NCBI GenBank assembly: GCA_023264135.1
Contig: JALQSZ010000013.1
Span: forward strand, 1-14,645
Reading direction: 5' to 3'
Source: Acidimicrobiales bacterium
GTDB lineage: Bacteria > Actinomycetota > Acidimicrobiia > Acidimicrobiales > Acidimicrobilacustridaceae
DNA: 14,645 bases
Part shown: piece after piece, positions 6,347 through 12,969 of the stretch
How positions within the stretch are numbered: the first letter of the stretch is position 1
Layout: every line of letters starts with the position of its first letter
The notes under the pieces: generated by a model
What the model was told of the DNA's origin: nothing
Database searches by the model: none
Seen by the model: the letters and a program-made list of their open reading frames with translations, nothing else
Program-made: the position numbers and the translations under genes

Positions 6347-7240
6347 TCAGGCCTTCGGTGTCGTCACGATGCGAAGTTTTCCGGACGTGCGTTCCACGCG
6401 TCGGTTTCCACCCACATCGGTCGCGATCGACTCGCCGCGAACCACCGCCATCACGCGCTCAATCGTTGCGGCATCAGGTGGATGGCGTTCGGTGGTGCCC
6501 TCGCGCAGCCACTCCCGCAATGCAACGTGCGCGACTGCCTCCGGCGCCTCACGGAGCGCGCGCGAATCGGTTGGATCAAGTTCCGCTGCTTCGGACTTCA
6601 CGAAGTCGGCAACTGACGAAAAAACATCGGCCTGGCGATCGAGAATCGGCACGAGATCGCGACCGGCGATATCGGCCAGTAACGGCAGCGCTTCGTGACG
6701 AATCCGATTTCGAACAAACATCGGGTCCACATTGCTGGGATCAATGAACGGTTCAATCCCCTCTAGCTCACACACTCGTTCGGTTTCGGAACGTCGGAGA
6801 ACAAGAATCGGGTGGCGAACACCTGGACGAATTGATGCCAACCCGTCGGGGCCTGCACCACGCAACAGGTTCACGATCAGCGTTTCGGCCCGATCATCGG
6901 CGGTATGTCCAAGCGCAGCATCGGAACCGAGCACGGCATGACGTGCAGTCCGCGCACGAGCTTCAAGGTTGGGACCGGGTTCGACCACAACGGTTTCAGA
7001 CCGGAATGCCGCCCCCAGGCGTTCGGCAACAACTCGTACGTGTTCTGCTTCGCTTTCTGACCCCGGCCGCAACCCATGGTCAACATGAACGGCGGTCACC
7101 TCACAGCCAGCGGCAACGGCCAACACCAACAAGGCCATGGAATCTGCTCCGCCCGAAACTCCGCACACCAGCGGAGTGCCTGCAACAGGAAACGTGCAGC
7201 GCGCCACGAACGGGGCGTGTCGTTCAGCAAGCGAACTCAC
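6347..7240 (-). CDS. tilS: tRNA(Ile)-lysidine synthase TilS
   Basis: TilS attaches lysine to C34 of tRNA-Ile(CAU), changing its codon reading from AUG to AUA. The 297-residue protein has the PP-loop GVSGGADSMALL (27-38), VHVDHGLRPGSESEA (51-65) and GHTADDRAETLIVNLLRGAG (111-130), the full N-type ATPase set. VRNRIRHEALPLL in the second half is also TilS-typical. It is short compared with E. coli TilS (about 430 residues), as in other actinobacteria, because the extended C-terminal tRNA-binding domains are reduced. GTG at 7240 is the start, 15 nt after the protease gene, with no strong Shine-Dalgarno. hpt follows 21 nt later. Confidence 0.96.
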   Translation of the reverse strand: MSSLAERHAPFVARCTFPVAGTPLVCGVSGGADSMALLVLAVAAGCEVTAVHVDHGLRPGSESEAEHVRVVAERLGAAFRSETVVVEPGPNLEARARTARHAVLGSDAALGHTADDRAETLIVNLLRGAGPDGLASIRPGVRHPILVLRRSETERVCELEGIEPFIDPSNVDPMFVRNRIRHEALPLLADIAGRDLVPILDRQADVFSSVADFVKSEAAELDPTDSRALREAPEAVAHVALREWLREGTTERHPPDAATIERVMAVVRGESIATDVGGNRRVERTSGKLRIVTTPKA

Positions 7241-7255
7241 AACAACCCAGCGTGG

Positions 7256-8329
7256 CTAGCCGGCAACCGGAAGCGCGGCGCCCATGCGATCGATCCAAAG
7301 TTGCGGATCGCGAATTTCAAGAATGCTCGGGAGGTTCTCGGGCCCTTCCCATGCTCGCGACAACAACGATTGACCACCAGCACGCTCGACGGCAGTAATG
7401 AATGCCTCGCCCTGCGCGTACTGCGCCAGCTTCGCCTGCAAACCAATCAGTTGTTGAAACACTCGTGCTAAACCACGCGCCGACTCGCGTCGTTCACGCA
7501 ACACTTTTCCAAATCGATCGGCACTGGGCACAAGCTCAAGTCCGGCTCGATCCATCGTGATATCGCCGTGACCTTCGAGAAGGCTCATCATTCCGCTTAC
7601 CTGATCAAGCACGGCTCGCTGTTCGGGACTGGCAATGAGATTCATGAGTCCGCCATCGGCCAATGGTTTCTGGCCGGAACGAATCGCAGAAGTGACTCGC
7701 GAAAGCGTTTCGCTCATTCGGGCCGGATCAGGGTCGATCGTGTTCATCGTTTCGTGCACAAGACCAAGGAAATGTTCACGCAACCACGGAACACCGGTGA
7801 ATTGCGCGCGGTGGGTGACCTCATGCAATGCCAACCACATGCGGAACTCTTCAGGCGGAAACGCGAACTGCTTTTCCAACGCAAGAACATTTGGTCCGAC
7901 GTAATACACAATGTCCTGGTCTTGCGGATTCTCTTCTTCGATCACCAGCAAGTCGTACTGGCCCAAGACGCGAGCAGACATCCACCCCAACACGACACCA
8001 AGTTCGGCACCGGCAAGTCGCGCAGTAATCGGTGCAACACGACTCGACGACACGCGATCGCCAAACTTCTCGAGCATCGGTGCCAACAGTCGTTGGAATG
8101 ACGCGAGGTTGGCGCGAATCCATCCCGGTCGATCTGTCACTCGCGCGCGAGCGGGCCCGGCAAGCGAACGCAGTCCAGTTTCTTGAGCAACCAGTTCTTC
8201 CGCGACAGCGGTCAGCCGATCAAAGTCGGGCTGCAGCGATTGATAGTGATAACTGGCAGCGAAGGGATCCTTCTTCGCGGTGCGGGTCGCGACCTTTTCG
8301 GCCACACCCCAATCGACCGCGCCGGCCAT
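7256..8329 (-). CDS. Zinc-dependent metalloprotease, DUF2342 / F420-associated family
   Basis: This 357-residue protein has HEVTH (169-173), an HExxH zinc site inside EEFRMWLALHEVTHRAQF, and LEGHGD (251-256), a likely source of the third ligand. GAELGVVLGWMSARVLGQYD (107-126) and YYVGPNVLALE also look like the DUF2342 family, which database models describe as zinc-dependent metalloproteases or F420-biosynthesis-associated proteins. An equivalent (Rv3626c) lies beside tilS-hpt in mycobacteria. No signal peptide or transmembrane segment is evident, so it should be cytoplasmic. The ATG at 8329 lies 5 nt after the stop of a small membrane-protein gene. The substrate is unknown, and I see nothing here that makes F420. 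Confidence 0.9.
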   Translation of the reverse strand: MAGAVDWGVAEKVATRTAKKDPFAASYHYQSLQPDFDRLTAVAEELVAQETGLRSLAGPARARVTDRPGWIRANLASFQRLLAPMLEKFGDRVSSSRVAPITARLAGAELGVVLGWMSARVLGQYDLLVIEEENPQDQDIVYYVGPNVLALEKQFAFPPEEFRMWLALHEVTHRAQFTGVPWLREHFLGLVHETMNTIDPDPARMSETLSRVTSAIRSGQKPLADGGLMNLIASPEQRAVLDQVSGMMSLLEGHGDITMDRAGLELVPSADRFGKVLRERRESARGLARVFQQLIGLQAKLAQYAQGEAFITAVERAGGQSLLSRAWEGPENLPSILEIRDPQLWIDRMGAALPVAG

Positions 8330-8334
8330 GGTGC

Positions 8335-8469
8335 TCAGCGCTTGGGATAGCGGGGAGCGACGACCTTCTTCAGGTACAGGCCAATGATGACCAGCAGAAT
8401 CAGGATCGTCGGCAGCAGCAGCGCCGGCGCAATCCAGAACGCCCAGACCTTTGCGAACAGAAGTTCCAT
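8335..8469 (-). CDS. 44-residue single-pass membrane protein, unknown function
   Basis: The frame encodes 44 residues: a short MELLFAKVWAFW start, a strongly hydrophobic stretch at about 13-33 (IAPALLLPTILILLVIIGLYL) and a basic tail KKVVAPRYPKR. This predicts one membrane helix with a cytoplasmic C-terminus. AGGA lies seven nt before the ATG at 8469, which supports translation. A longer frame reaching 8709 exists but runs antiphase through rsrA and is implausible. The gene sits 10 nt after rsrA and 5 nt before the DUF2342 protease. It could be a membrane anchor or regulator for that protease, or a stress peptide of the SigR operon; both are guesses from position. Confidence 0.72.
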   Translation of the reverse strand: MELLFAKVWAFWIAPALLLPTILILLVIIGLYLKKVVAPRYPKR

Positions 8470-8479
8470 GGGTGCGATC

Positions 8480-8812
8480 CTAGGCCTCGCGGCCGGGGTC
8501 TCCGCCATTGTCGGATCCGGAACCTGCCGAACCTTGGATTCGGAGATAGGTGAGCTTCTCCTCGATCCGAATGCGCAGTGAATCGGGGAACTCCACCGAA
8601 TGGGTCTTGGTGGTGATGACCATACGGAGTTCCGCTTCGAAATCGAAAGCCTCGAAACAGGGACTACAGGCCTCGAGATGGGCCATGATCTCGGCCCGCT
8701 CGGCGTCATTCAGTTCCTGATCAAGGAACGTGTAGACCTCGGCCAATGCCCGTTCGCAGTCAGGTGTCCCGGCGAATGGCACGGCGGAGTGGGAGTCGTG
8801 GTCGTGGGTCAT
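8480..8812 (-). CDS. rsrA: Zinc anti-sigma factor RsrA (mycothiol-system type)
   Basis: RsrA binds SigR and releases it when thiol oxidation forms a disulfide and expels zinc. The 110-residue protein has Cys19 followed by VYTFLDQEL and the ZAS motif HLEACSPC, giving His45, Cys49 and Cys52. The spacing Cys19-His45-Cys49-Cys52 equals Cys11-His37-Cys41-Cys44 of Streptomyces coelicolor RsrA (known). The stretch FEAFDFEAELRMVITTKT is also family-like. The distal cysteine pair of the Streptomyces protein is missing; THSVEFP stands in its place. An acidic/His-rich N-terminus and a Gly/Ser-rich tail flank the core. It begins 8 nt after sigR on the same strand. Confidence 0.93.
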   Translation of the reverse strand: MTHDHDSHSAVPFAGTPDCERALAEVYTFLDQELNDAERAEIMAHLEACSPCFEAFDFEAELRMVITTKTHSVEFPDSLRIRIEEKLTYLRIQGSAGSGSDNGGDPGREA

Positions 8813-8820
8813 GGCGTGTC

Positions 8821-9399
8821 TCAGGGGGCCTCAGGGACGGCATCGGTCAGTCCCCGCTCAAGGGCAAAGTCATGTAACTGCTTTTGGAGGGCTTTTCTTC
8901 CACGATGGAGCCGACTCATCACGGTTCCGATCGGAATATCGAGATCCTCAGCGATTTCTTTGTAGGACAACCCCTCGACATCGCTCAGCAAAACAGCGAG
9001 GCGATAGGACTCCGGAAGGGCATCGATCGCCGCTTGCACATCGGCATCGGTGAAGTAGTCCATGAGTTCGTCTTCGGCGCTGCGAGACGCGGTGGCCGCC
9101 TCGAGTCCGCCCATTCGGCGGTAGAGGTAGAAGTCCTCAACATCATCGAGTTCGGTTTCGTTCGGTCGACGCTTCTTTGACCGATACGAATTGATGTAGG
9201 TGTTCGTGAGGATGCGGAACATCCAGGCCCGCAAATTGGTGCCCTGTTCGAATCCGGCGAAACCTCGATAGGCCTTGAGATAGGTCTCTTGAACAAGATC
9301 CTCGGCGTCGGACGCGTTATGCGTCATTCGCAGCGCGGTGGAATACAGCTGCGGCATGTACTCCATTGCCTGTTCGGCAAACGCGTCTTGATCAGCCAT
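8821..9399 (-). CDS. sigR: ECF sigma factor SigR/SigH (thiol-oxidative stress)
   Basis: This group-4 sigma factor should direct RNA polymerase to thiol-stress genes. The 192-residue reading has region 2 at about 14-80 ([19 protein letters not shown], 19-37; [18 protein letters not shown], 56-73) and region 4 at about 121-172 with [20 protein letters not shown] (144-163). These match Streptomyces SigR and mycobacterial SigH. The ATG at 9399 lies just 3 nt after the mature 3' end of a tRNA-Thr gene. The frame continues upstream into the tRNA to an ATG at 9438, but that reading would translate the tRNA. No Shine-Dalgarno fits the 9399 start, so the processed message would be practically leaderless. 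rsrA follows 8 nt later. Confidence 0.94.
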   Translation of the reverse strand: MADQDAFAEQAMEYMPQLYSTALRMTHNASDAEDLVQETYLKAYRGFAGFEQGTNLRAWMFRILTNTYINSYRSKKRRPNETELDDVEDFYLYRRMGGLEAATASRSAEDELMDYFTDADVQAAIDALPESYRLAVLLSDVEGLSYKEIAEDLDIPIGTVMSRLHRGRKALQKQLHDFALERGLTDAVPEAP

Positions 9400-9402
9400 C
9401 AG

Positions 9403-9475
9403 AGCCCGAGAGGAGAATCGAACTCCTGACCTGCTCATTACGAGTGAGCTGCTCTGCCGTCTGAGCTACCCGGGC
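9403..9475 (-). tRNA. tRNA-Thr (anticodon CGU)
   Basis: The 73 bases fold into a full cloverleaf: acceptor GCCCGGG/CTCGGGC with one G-T pair, D arm GCTC/GAGC, anticodon stem GCTCA/TGAGC with loop CTCGTAA, variable AGGTC, and T arm AGGAG-TTCGATT-CTCCT. The anticodon at 34-36 is CGT, reading ACG (Thr). The discriminator is T and CCA is not encoded; CTG then ATG (sigR) follow. It lies alone between holB (65-nt gap) and sigR (3-nt gap). Confidence 0.97.
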
Positions 9476-9540
9476 GGGAAGCGATGAGGTTAGCCGCCGG
9501 CTCCGATCGGACCCACTCGGCGCCGGAGTCGGGGGTCGAA
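9476..9540 (-). promoter_or_regulatory. Short leader between holB and tRNA-Thr, weak promoter candidate
   Basis: This 65-nt gap contains the perfect 10-bp palindrome TCCGATCGGA (9502-9511) and the core CGGCGCCG (9518-9525). On the minus strand TAACCT (9492-9487) could be a -10 element starting about 5 nt before the tRNA, but the matching -35 position (TGGGTC) is poor. There is no T tract, so holB transcripts may read into the tRNA. Confidence 0.25.
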
Positions 9541-10632
9541 CTATCGGCGGGGACGGCCGAGTGTCGAAAACAACGCCACCAACTGCAGTCGTTCGTTGGG
9601 GTTCCGCACCAGATTCGCGGCCAACTCGGCAATGGCGTCGATCGCGGCGGCGATATCGGCGGGACGAGCCGACGTCGCAAGGTCGTCGCGGTACCGACGA
9701 GACAATTCGGTGAGCCCAGCTCGGATCTCGTCGGTTCGGTAGCGACGAACTTCACGCTTGTGACGATCTTCGAACTGTTTGCGACCCGAACCGCGTTCGC
9801 CACGGGCAGCGACGAGTTCCGCGAATTCCGCGGCTTCGGCCGCTTGCGCTTCGGTGAGCGGGACCATCGCGTCGTCGATCATCGCCAGCAAGTTGTCGGC
9901 AGTTTCGATTGCGCGCGCACCGGTTCCATCAAGTTGATCGGGAACTGCTCTCCACGCGGCACGACGCAACGCGAGTCGATCGTCGGTCGCAAGAAGTCGC
10001 GCGCGACCAAGATCCCCAACGGCAGCAGCAGCGGCGTCTGCGGCGCGTTCGGGTGCAACACCTTCTGCAACCAGGCGCTCGACAATGAGTTCATCGGTGA
10101 TCGTTGCAAGATCAATGCGAACACAACGACTCGCGATCGTGACGAGATCGTTTGGAACGTCATCGGCAAGAACAACAAACACGGTGCCATCGGGCGGTTC
10201 TTCGATGGTCTTGAGAAGTTTGGGTGCGGCCGTTGTCACGAGATGAAACTCGTCGAGGATCAACACCTTCGGTCCGTTTTCGATCGATGACCGAGCTGCA
10301 GTTGCAATGATCGTGTCGGCTTGTTCAGCGGAAATCGACGCGCCAACGCGTTCGAACTCGGTGATGTCTGAATGATTTTGTGTCAACGCCATTCGTGCCT
10401 GACGAACAGCATCGTCACCAGTGCGATCGCGACTCACAAGCGCCGCGGCGAACGCGCGCGCGAGTTCGCGCTTGCCGCTCCCGCGCGGACCGACCAGCAA
10501 ATAGGCGTGCACGGGTGCATCGACTGCCGCACGGAGTTCGCGAATGGCATCGTCTTGACCGACGACGTTGGCCCACAATTCGATTCCGGCGAGTTCCGCT
10601 GACAACGGCGGGAAGTCGGTGCGTGATGTCAC
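9541..10632 (-). CDS. holB: DNA polymerase III delta' subunit (clamp loader)
   Basis: Delta' is the stator subunit of the clamp-loader complex that opens the sliding clamp at replication forks. The 363-residue AAA+ protein has Walker A GPRGSGK (48-54), a Walker-B-like VLILDEFH (113-120), LLKTIEEPPDGTVFVVLADD (119-ish to 138 region) and the clamp-loader SRC motif (158-160). In most delta'/gamma proteins a four-cysteine zinc module follows Walker A; here the equivalent stretch (about 66-90) has no cysteine, and SRC holds the only Cys. The GTG start at 10632 overlaps the tmk stop by 4 nt (GTGA). The pairing with tmk is classic for holB. The C-terminal half is alanine/arginine-rich and weakly conserved, as is usual for this subunit. 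Confidence 0.92.
   Translation of the reverse strand: MTSRTDFPPLSAELAGIELWANVVGQDDAIRELRAAVDAPVHAYLLVGPRGSGKRELARAFAAALVSRDRTGDDAVRQARMALTQNHSDITEFERVGASISAEQADTIIATAARSSIENGPKVLILDEFHLVTTAAPKLLKTIEEPPDGTVFVVLADDVPNDLVTIASRCVRIDLATITDELIVERLVAEGVAPERAADAAAAAVGDLGRARLLATDDRLALRRAAWRAVPDQLDGTGARAIETADNLLAMIDDAMVPLTEAQAAEAAEFAELVAARGERGSGRKQFEDRHKREVRRYRTDEIRAGLTELSRRYRDDLATSARPADIAAAIDAIAELAANLVRNPNERLQLVALFSTLGRPRR
9581..9605 (-). promoter_or_regulatory. Candidate autoregulatory SigR/SigH-type promoter in the holB 3' end
   Basis: The minus strand has GGAAC (9605-9601), 17 nt, then GTT (9583-9581), fitting the GGAAY-N-GTT pattern known for SigR/SigH promoters. A start near 9575 would give a transcript carrying tRNA-Thr, sigR and rsrA, about 175 nt upstream of the sigR ATG. 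Streptomyces sigR is autoregulated, which makes the position plausible. A short degenerate pattern can arise by chance inside coding DNA. Confidence 0.28.
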
Positions 10633-11240
10633 AGGGGCAGTTGTAGCCGCTCAGCGACCGCCGCGGACACTGCCGCTGAGACCTCATCGATCGACGGCGT
10701 GCCATCAATGACCACCCAGCGATCAGGTTCTGCTGCTGCTTGCTTACGAAAACCATCGATCACCGCCGCATGAAACGCCGCTGGTTCGGCCTCCATACGA
10801 TCGCGGGCTGCTCCCAGTCTGCGATCGGCTTCAGCTTCGGGAACATCGAGGAGGATGATCAGATCCGGCCACACGCCACCAGTTGCCCACAACGAAAGAT
10901 CACGAATTTCGTTGATCGGGAGACCTCGACCGTGTCCTTGATAGGCGATCGACGAACCGGCAAACCGATCGGTCACGACATGACGACCAGCTGCCAGTGC
11001 GGGTTCAACTACCTCGGCAACGTGTTGAGCGCGATCAGCAGCCATCAACAACGCTTCAGCGCGATCGGAAAGATCAACGGTTTTTGGATCAAGCAGAACG
11101 GCACGGAGTTGCGCGCCGATCGCGGTTCCACCCGGTTCACGAGTGAGCACTGCATCGAGTGCTTCTGCCAATCGCGCTGATTGGGTTGACTTCCCGCACG
11201 CTTCGCCCCCTTCGAACGCGATGAATTTGCCGCGGCTCAT
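10629..11240 (-). CDS. tmk: Thymidylate kinase Tmk
   Basis: Tmk phosphorylates dTMP to dTDP with ATP for DNA synthesis. The 203-residue protein has the P-loop FEGGEACGKSTQ (9-20), TREPGGTAIG (33-42) with the dTMP-binding REPGG, the DR[YF]-type TDRFAGSSIAYQG (89-101) and the LLDVPEAEADRRL strand-turn. The P-loop carries Ala-Cys where many homologues have Gly-Ala, which still fits GxxxxGK[ST]. CGGAG lies about seven nt before the ATG at 11240. The start overlaps the MFS stop by 4 nt (ATGA) and the end overlaps holB. In Streptomyces (SCO3542, from memory) an MFS-like domain and the kinase form one protein; here they are two. Confidence 0.97.
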   Translation of the reverse strand: MSRGKFIAFEGGEACGKSTQSARLAEALDAVLTREPGGTAIGAQLRAVLLDPKTVDLSDRAEALLMAADRAQHVAEVVEPALAAGRHVVTDRFAGSSIAYQGHGRGLPINEIRDLSLWATGGVWPDLIILLDVPEAEADRRLGAARDRMEAEPAAFHAAVIDGFRKQAAAEPDRWVVIDGTPSIDEVSAAVSAAVAERLQLPL

Positions 11241-12910
11241 GGTTGATCTCCGAGCGGAGGTGGAGGAAGAAAGGTTGGACCTTCGGGTCCGACATCGTCA
11301 GGATGCGGTTCCGGAAGTGGTCCGGCGGGCCGCAGATCAATCGGCGTGAAATCCAGCGTTTGTGGATCGGGCGGATTCGGTCGCGACGGGTGATCCGATT
11401 CGCCAGCACGTTTCACGCGTTGACCAGCGCGCAACGACGCTCCAGCGGCAAAGCCCGCTGCGATGATGATCGTCGCGGCCAGCCACAACGCCAAACGAAC
11501 ACCAGGCAACTCAACGGTCTTGCCCGCGACATCAACCCGATTGTTAATCAACGTCGACGCAACGCGACCAAGAATCGCGGCGAGCAATGGACCCGCGACC
11601 ATCGCGATCAAGACGCACATGCGCACGAGCGTGTTGAGTGAACTGAAAACTCGACCGCGCAGATCATCGGCAACTTCTTGTTGCAACATCGCGAAGCCAA
11701 GGACATACACCGGCCCGACGGCAATACCCATGATGCCGACGAAGATCACCGCGGCCCACAACGAAGAGGACGATGCAGCACAGAAGAGTGCGATACCTGC
11801 AGCAAACAACGCTGCGGTGAACGTGGTGGTTTGTGGCAATCGTTTTTGGAATGCCGAAACACCAACAACGCCGATGGCAACACCAAACCCGAGTGCCGTT
11901 GTGAACAAGCCGTAACCAGCAGCTCCGGCGTCAAGCACTTCGGTTGAGAACACCGCGCCGAGAGGAATCAACATGCCACCGCCAATGAGGCCGGTTGCGA
12001 GTCCCAAATTCACAGCGCGAACAGTGTGGTTCTTCCAGATTTCGTTCCAGCCCTCGCGCAGTTCCTCAAACGTGGCTTTGATGTCGACACGGCGTTCGTC
12101 GTCGGCAGTCGACTTCACTCGACGTTCGCGTTTCGGCAACGGCAAGCGGCTGATCATCCATGCGGAGAAAACAAAGGTGATGGCATCGACATAAAACGCG
12201 AATGCCATTTGATTGTTCTCAAGCCAACCGAGTCCTGGAACATGACCGATCCAGACCGACAGGCCGGCAAGAAGCGCAAAGAGTAACGAAGCAAACGGGA
12301 ACGTTCCATACGCTGCTGCAAGCGAAAGCGAATTCGCAGTTGTGAGATGTTCGTGCGGAACAAGGTTCGGAACTTCTGAATCTTTCGCCGGACCCCACAG
12401 AAGTGTGAGCACTTCAAGCACAAGTGACGCGAGAACAAGACCAATGACGTCGCTCACGAATGGCAACAGGACCATCACGACCGCTCGGCCAATATCGCAA
12501 GTGACCATGACCTTCTTGCGGTCCCAACGATCAACGAGCACGCCGGCAAGGGGACCGAAGAAGAATCCCGGAACAATGCGGGCGGCCATCACAAGTGAGA
12601 TCGCACCAGCGCCAGCTCCACCACCGATCGTTGCCGCAAGAAGGATGATCGCCGAGAAGCCGAGCCAGTCGCCCGTTGCGGAGACGACCTGCACGAGCCA
12701 CAAGCGGAAGAACTCGTGGCTGCCGAACAGTCGAACGTGAAAGCCCGGGCGATCGGACGGGTCCTTGGTGAAAAGGGTTTCGGTGTCCTCGCCAAACAAC
12801 GACGCTCGGGTCCAGCCCGGGATGGTCGCGTCAGCGTCGGGGCCAGAGGCCTCGACGGGCGTTGCATCCTCGGGGGGATCGGCGTCGTCCCGCGGTTCGG
12901 GGCGAGGCAC
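11237..12910 (-). CDS. MFS exporter (MFS_3/EntS-like) preceding tmk
   Basis: The protein of about 557 residues is a major facilitator with about 12 hydrophobic segments between residues 60 and 485. The MFS motif A appears as GPLAGVLVDRWDRKK (about 119-133), and VADDLRGRVFSSLNTLVRM in the second half is typical of the MFS_3 macrolide/siderophore-exporter group. The first 58 residues are acidic and proline-rich, and the last 75 are a proline-rich soluble tail. The start is uncertain: AGGAG is six nt before GTG at 12910 but touches the ATG at 12916, so I prefer the GTG; an annotation from ATG adds two residues. It follows topA by about 50 nt and overlaps tmk by 4 nt. The substrate is unknown. 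The motif A loop is intact, so it is probably a working transporter. Confidence 0.9.
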   Translation of the reverse strand: MPRPEPRDDADPPEDATPVEASGPDADATIPGWTRASLFGEDTETLFTKDPSDRPGFHVRLFGSHEFFRLWLVQVVSATGDWLGFSAIILLAATIGGGAGAGAISLVMAARIVPGFFFGPLAGVLVDRWDRKKVMVTCDIGRAVVMVLLPFVSDVIGLVLASLVLEVLTLLWGPAKDSEVPNLVPHEHLTTANSLSLAAAYGTFPFASLLFALLAGLSVWIGHVPGLGWLENNQMAFAFYVDAITFVFSAWMISRLPLPKRERRVKSTADDERRVDIKATFEELREGWNEIWKNHTVRAVNLGLATGLIGGGMLIPLGAVFSTEVLDAGAAGYGLFTTALGFGVAIGVVGVSAFQKRLPQTTTFTAALFAAGIALFCAASSSSLWAAVIFVGIMGIAVGPVYVLGFAMLQQEVADDLRGRVFSSLNTLVRMCVLIAMVAGPLLAAILGRVASTLINNRVDVAGKTVELPGVRLALWLAATIIIAAGFAAGASLRAGQRVKRAGESDHPSRPNPPDPQTLDFTPIDLRPAGPLPEPHPDDVGPEGPTFLPPPPLGDQP

Positions 12911-12916
12911 AGCCAT

Positions 12917-12921
12917 CTCCT
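12917..12921 (-). promoter_or_regulatory. Ribosome binding site of the MFS gene
   Basis: The minus strand reads AGGAG, then ATGGCT, then GTG. Spacing is zero to the ATG at 12916 and six to the GTG at 12910, which favours the GTG. The 48 nt between this site and the topA stop hold only short imperfect repeats and no convincing terminator, so topA read-through is likely. Confidence 0.55.
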
Positions 12922-12969
12922 GAGCCTAGGAGAGGTCCCCTATGGCCCTGAGCACCGCCGAGTGGTGTC

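Noticed and set aside
5747..6616. Long plus-strand open frame opposite hpt and tilS (289 codons)
   Set aside because: It is the mirror of two well-identified minus-strand genes, has no recognisable motif, and spans the boundary between them.
9484..10290. Plus-strand open frame opposite holB
   Set aside because: HolB has Walker A, DEFH and SRC motifs on the minus strand; the plus frame has no family resemblance.
12922..12969. Possible terminator between topA and the MFS gene
   Set aside because: The best stem (GAGCAC/GTGCTC) has a 17-nt loop, starts in the topA stop region and lacks a T tract.
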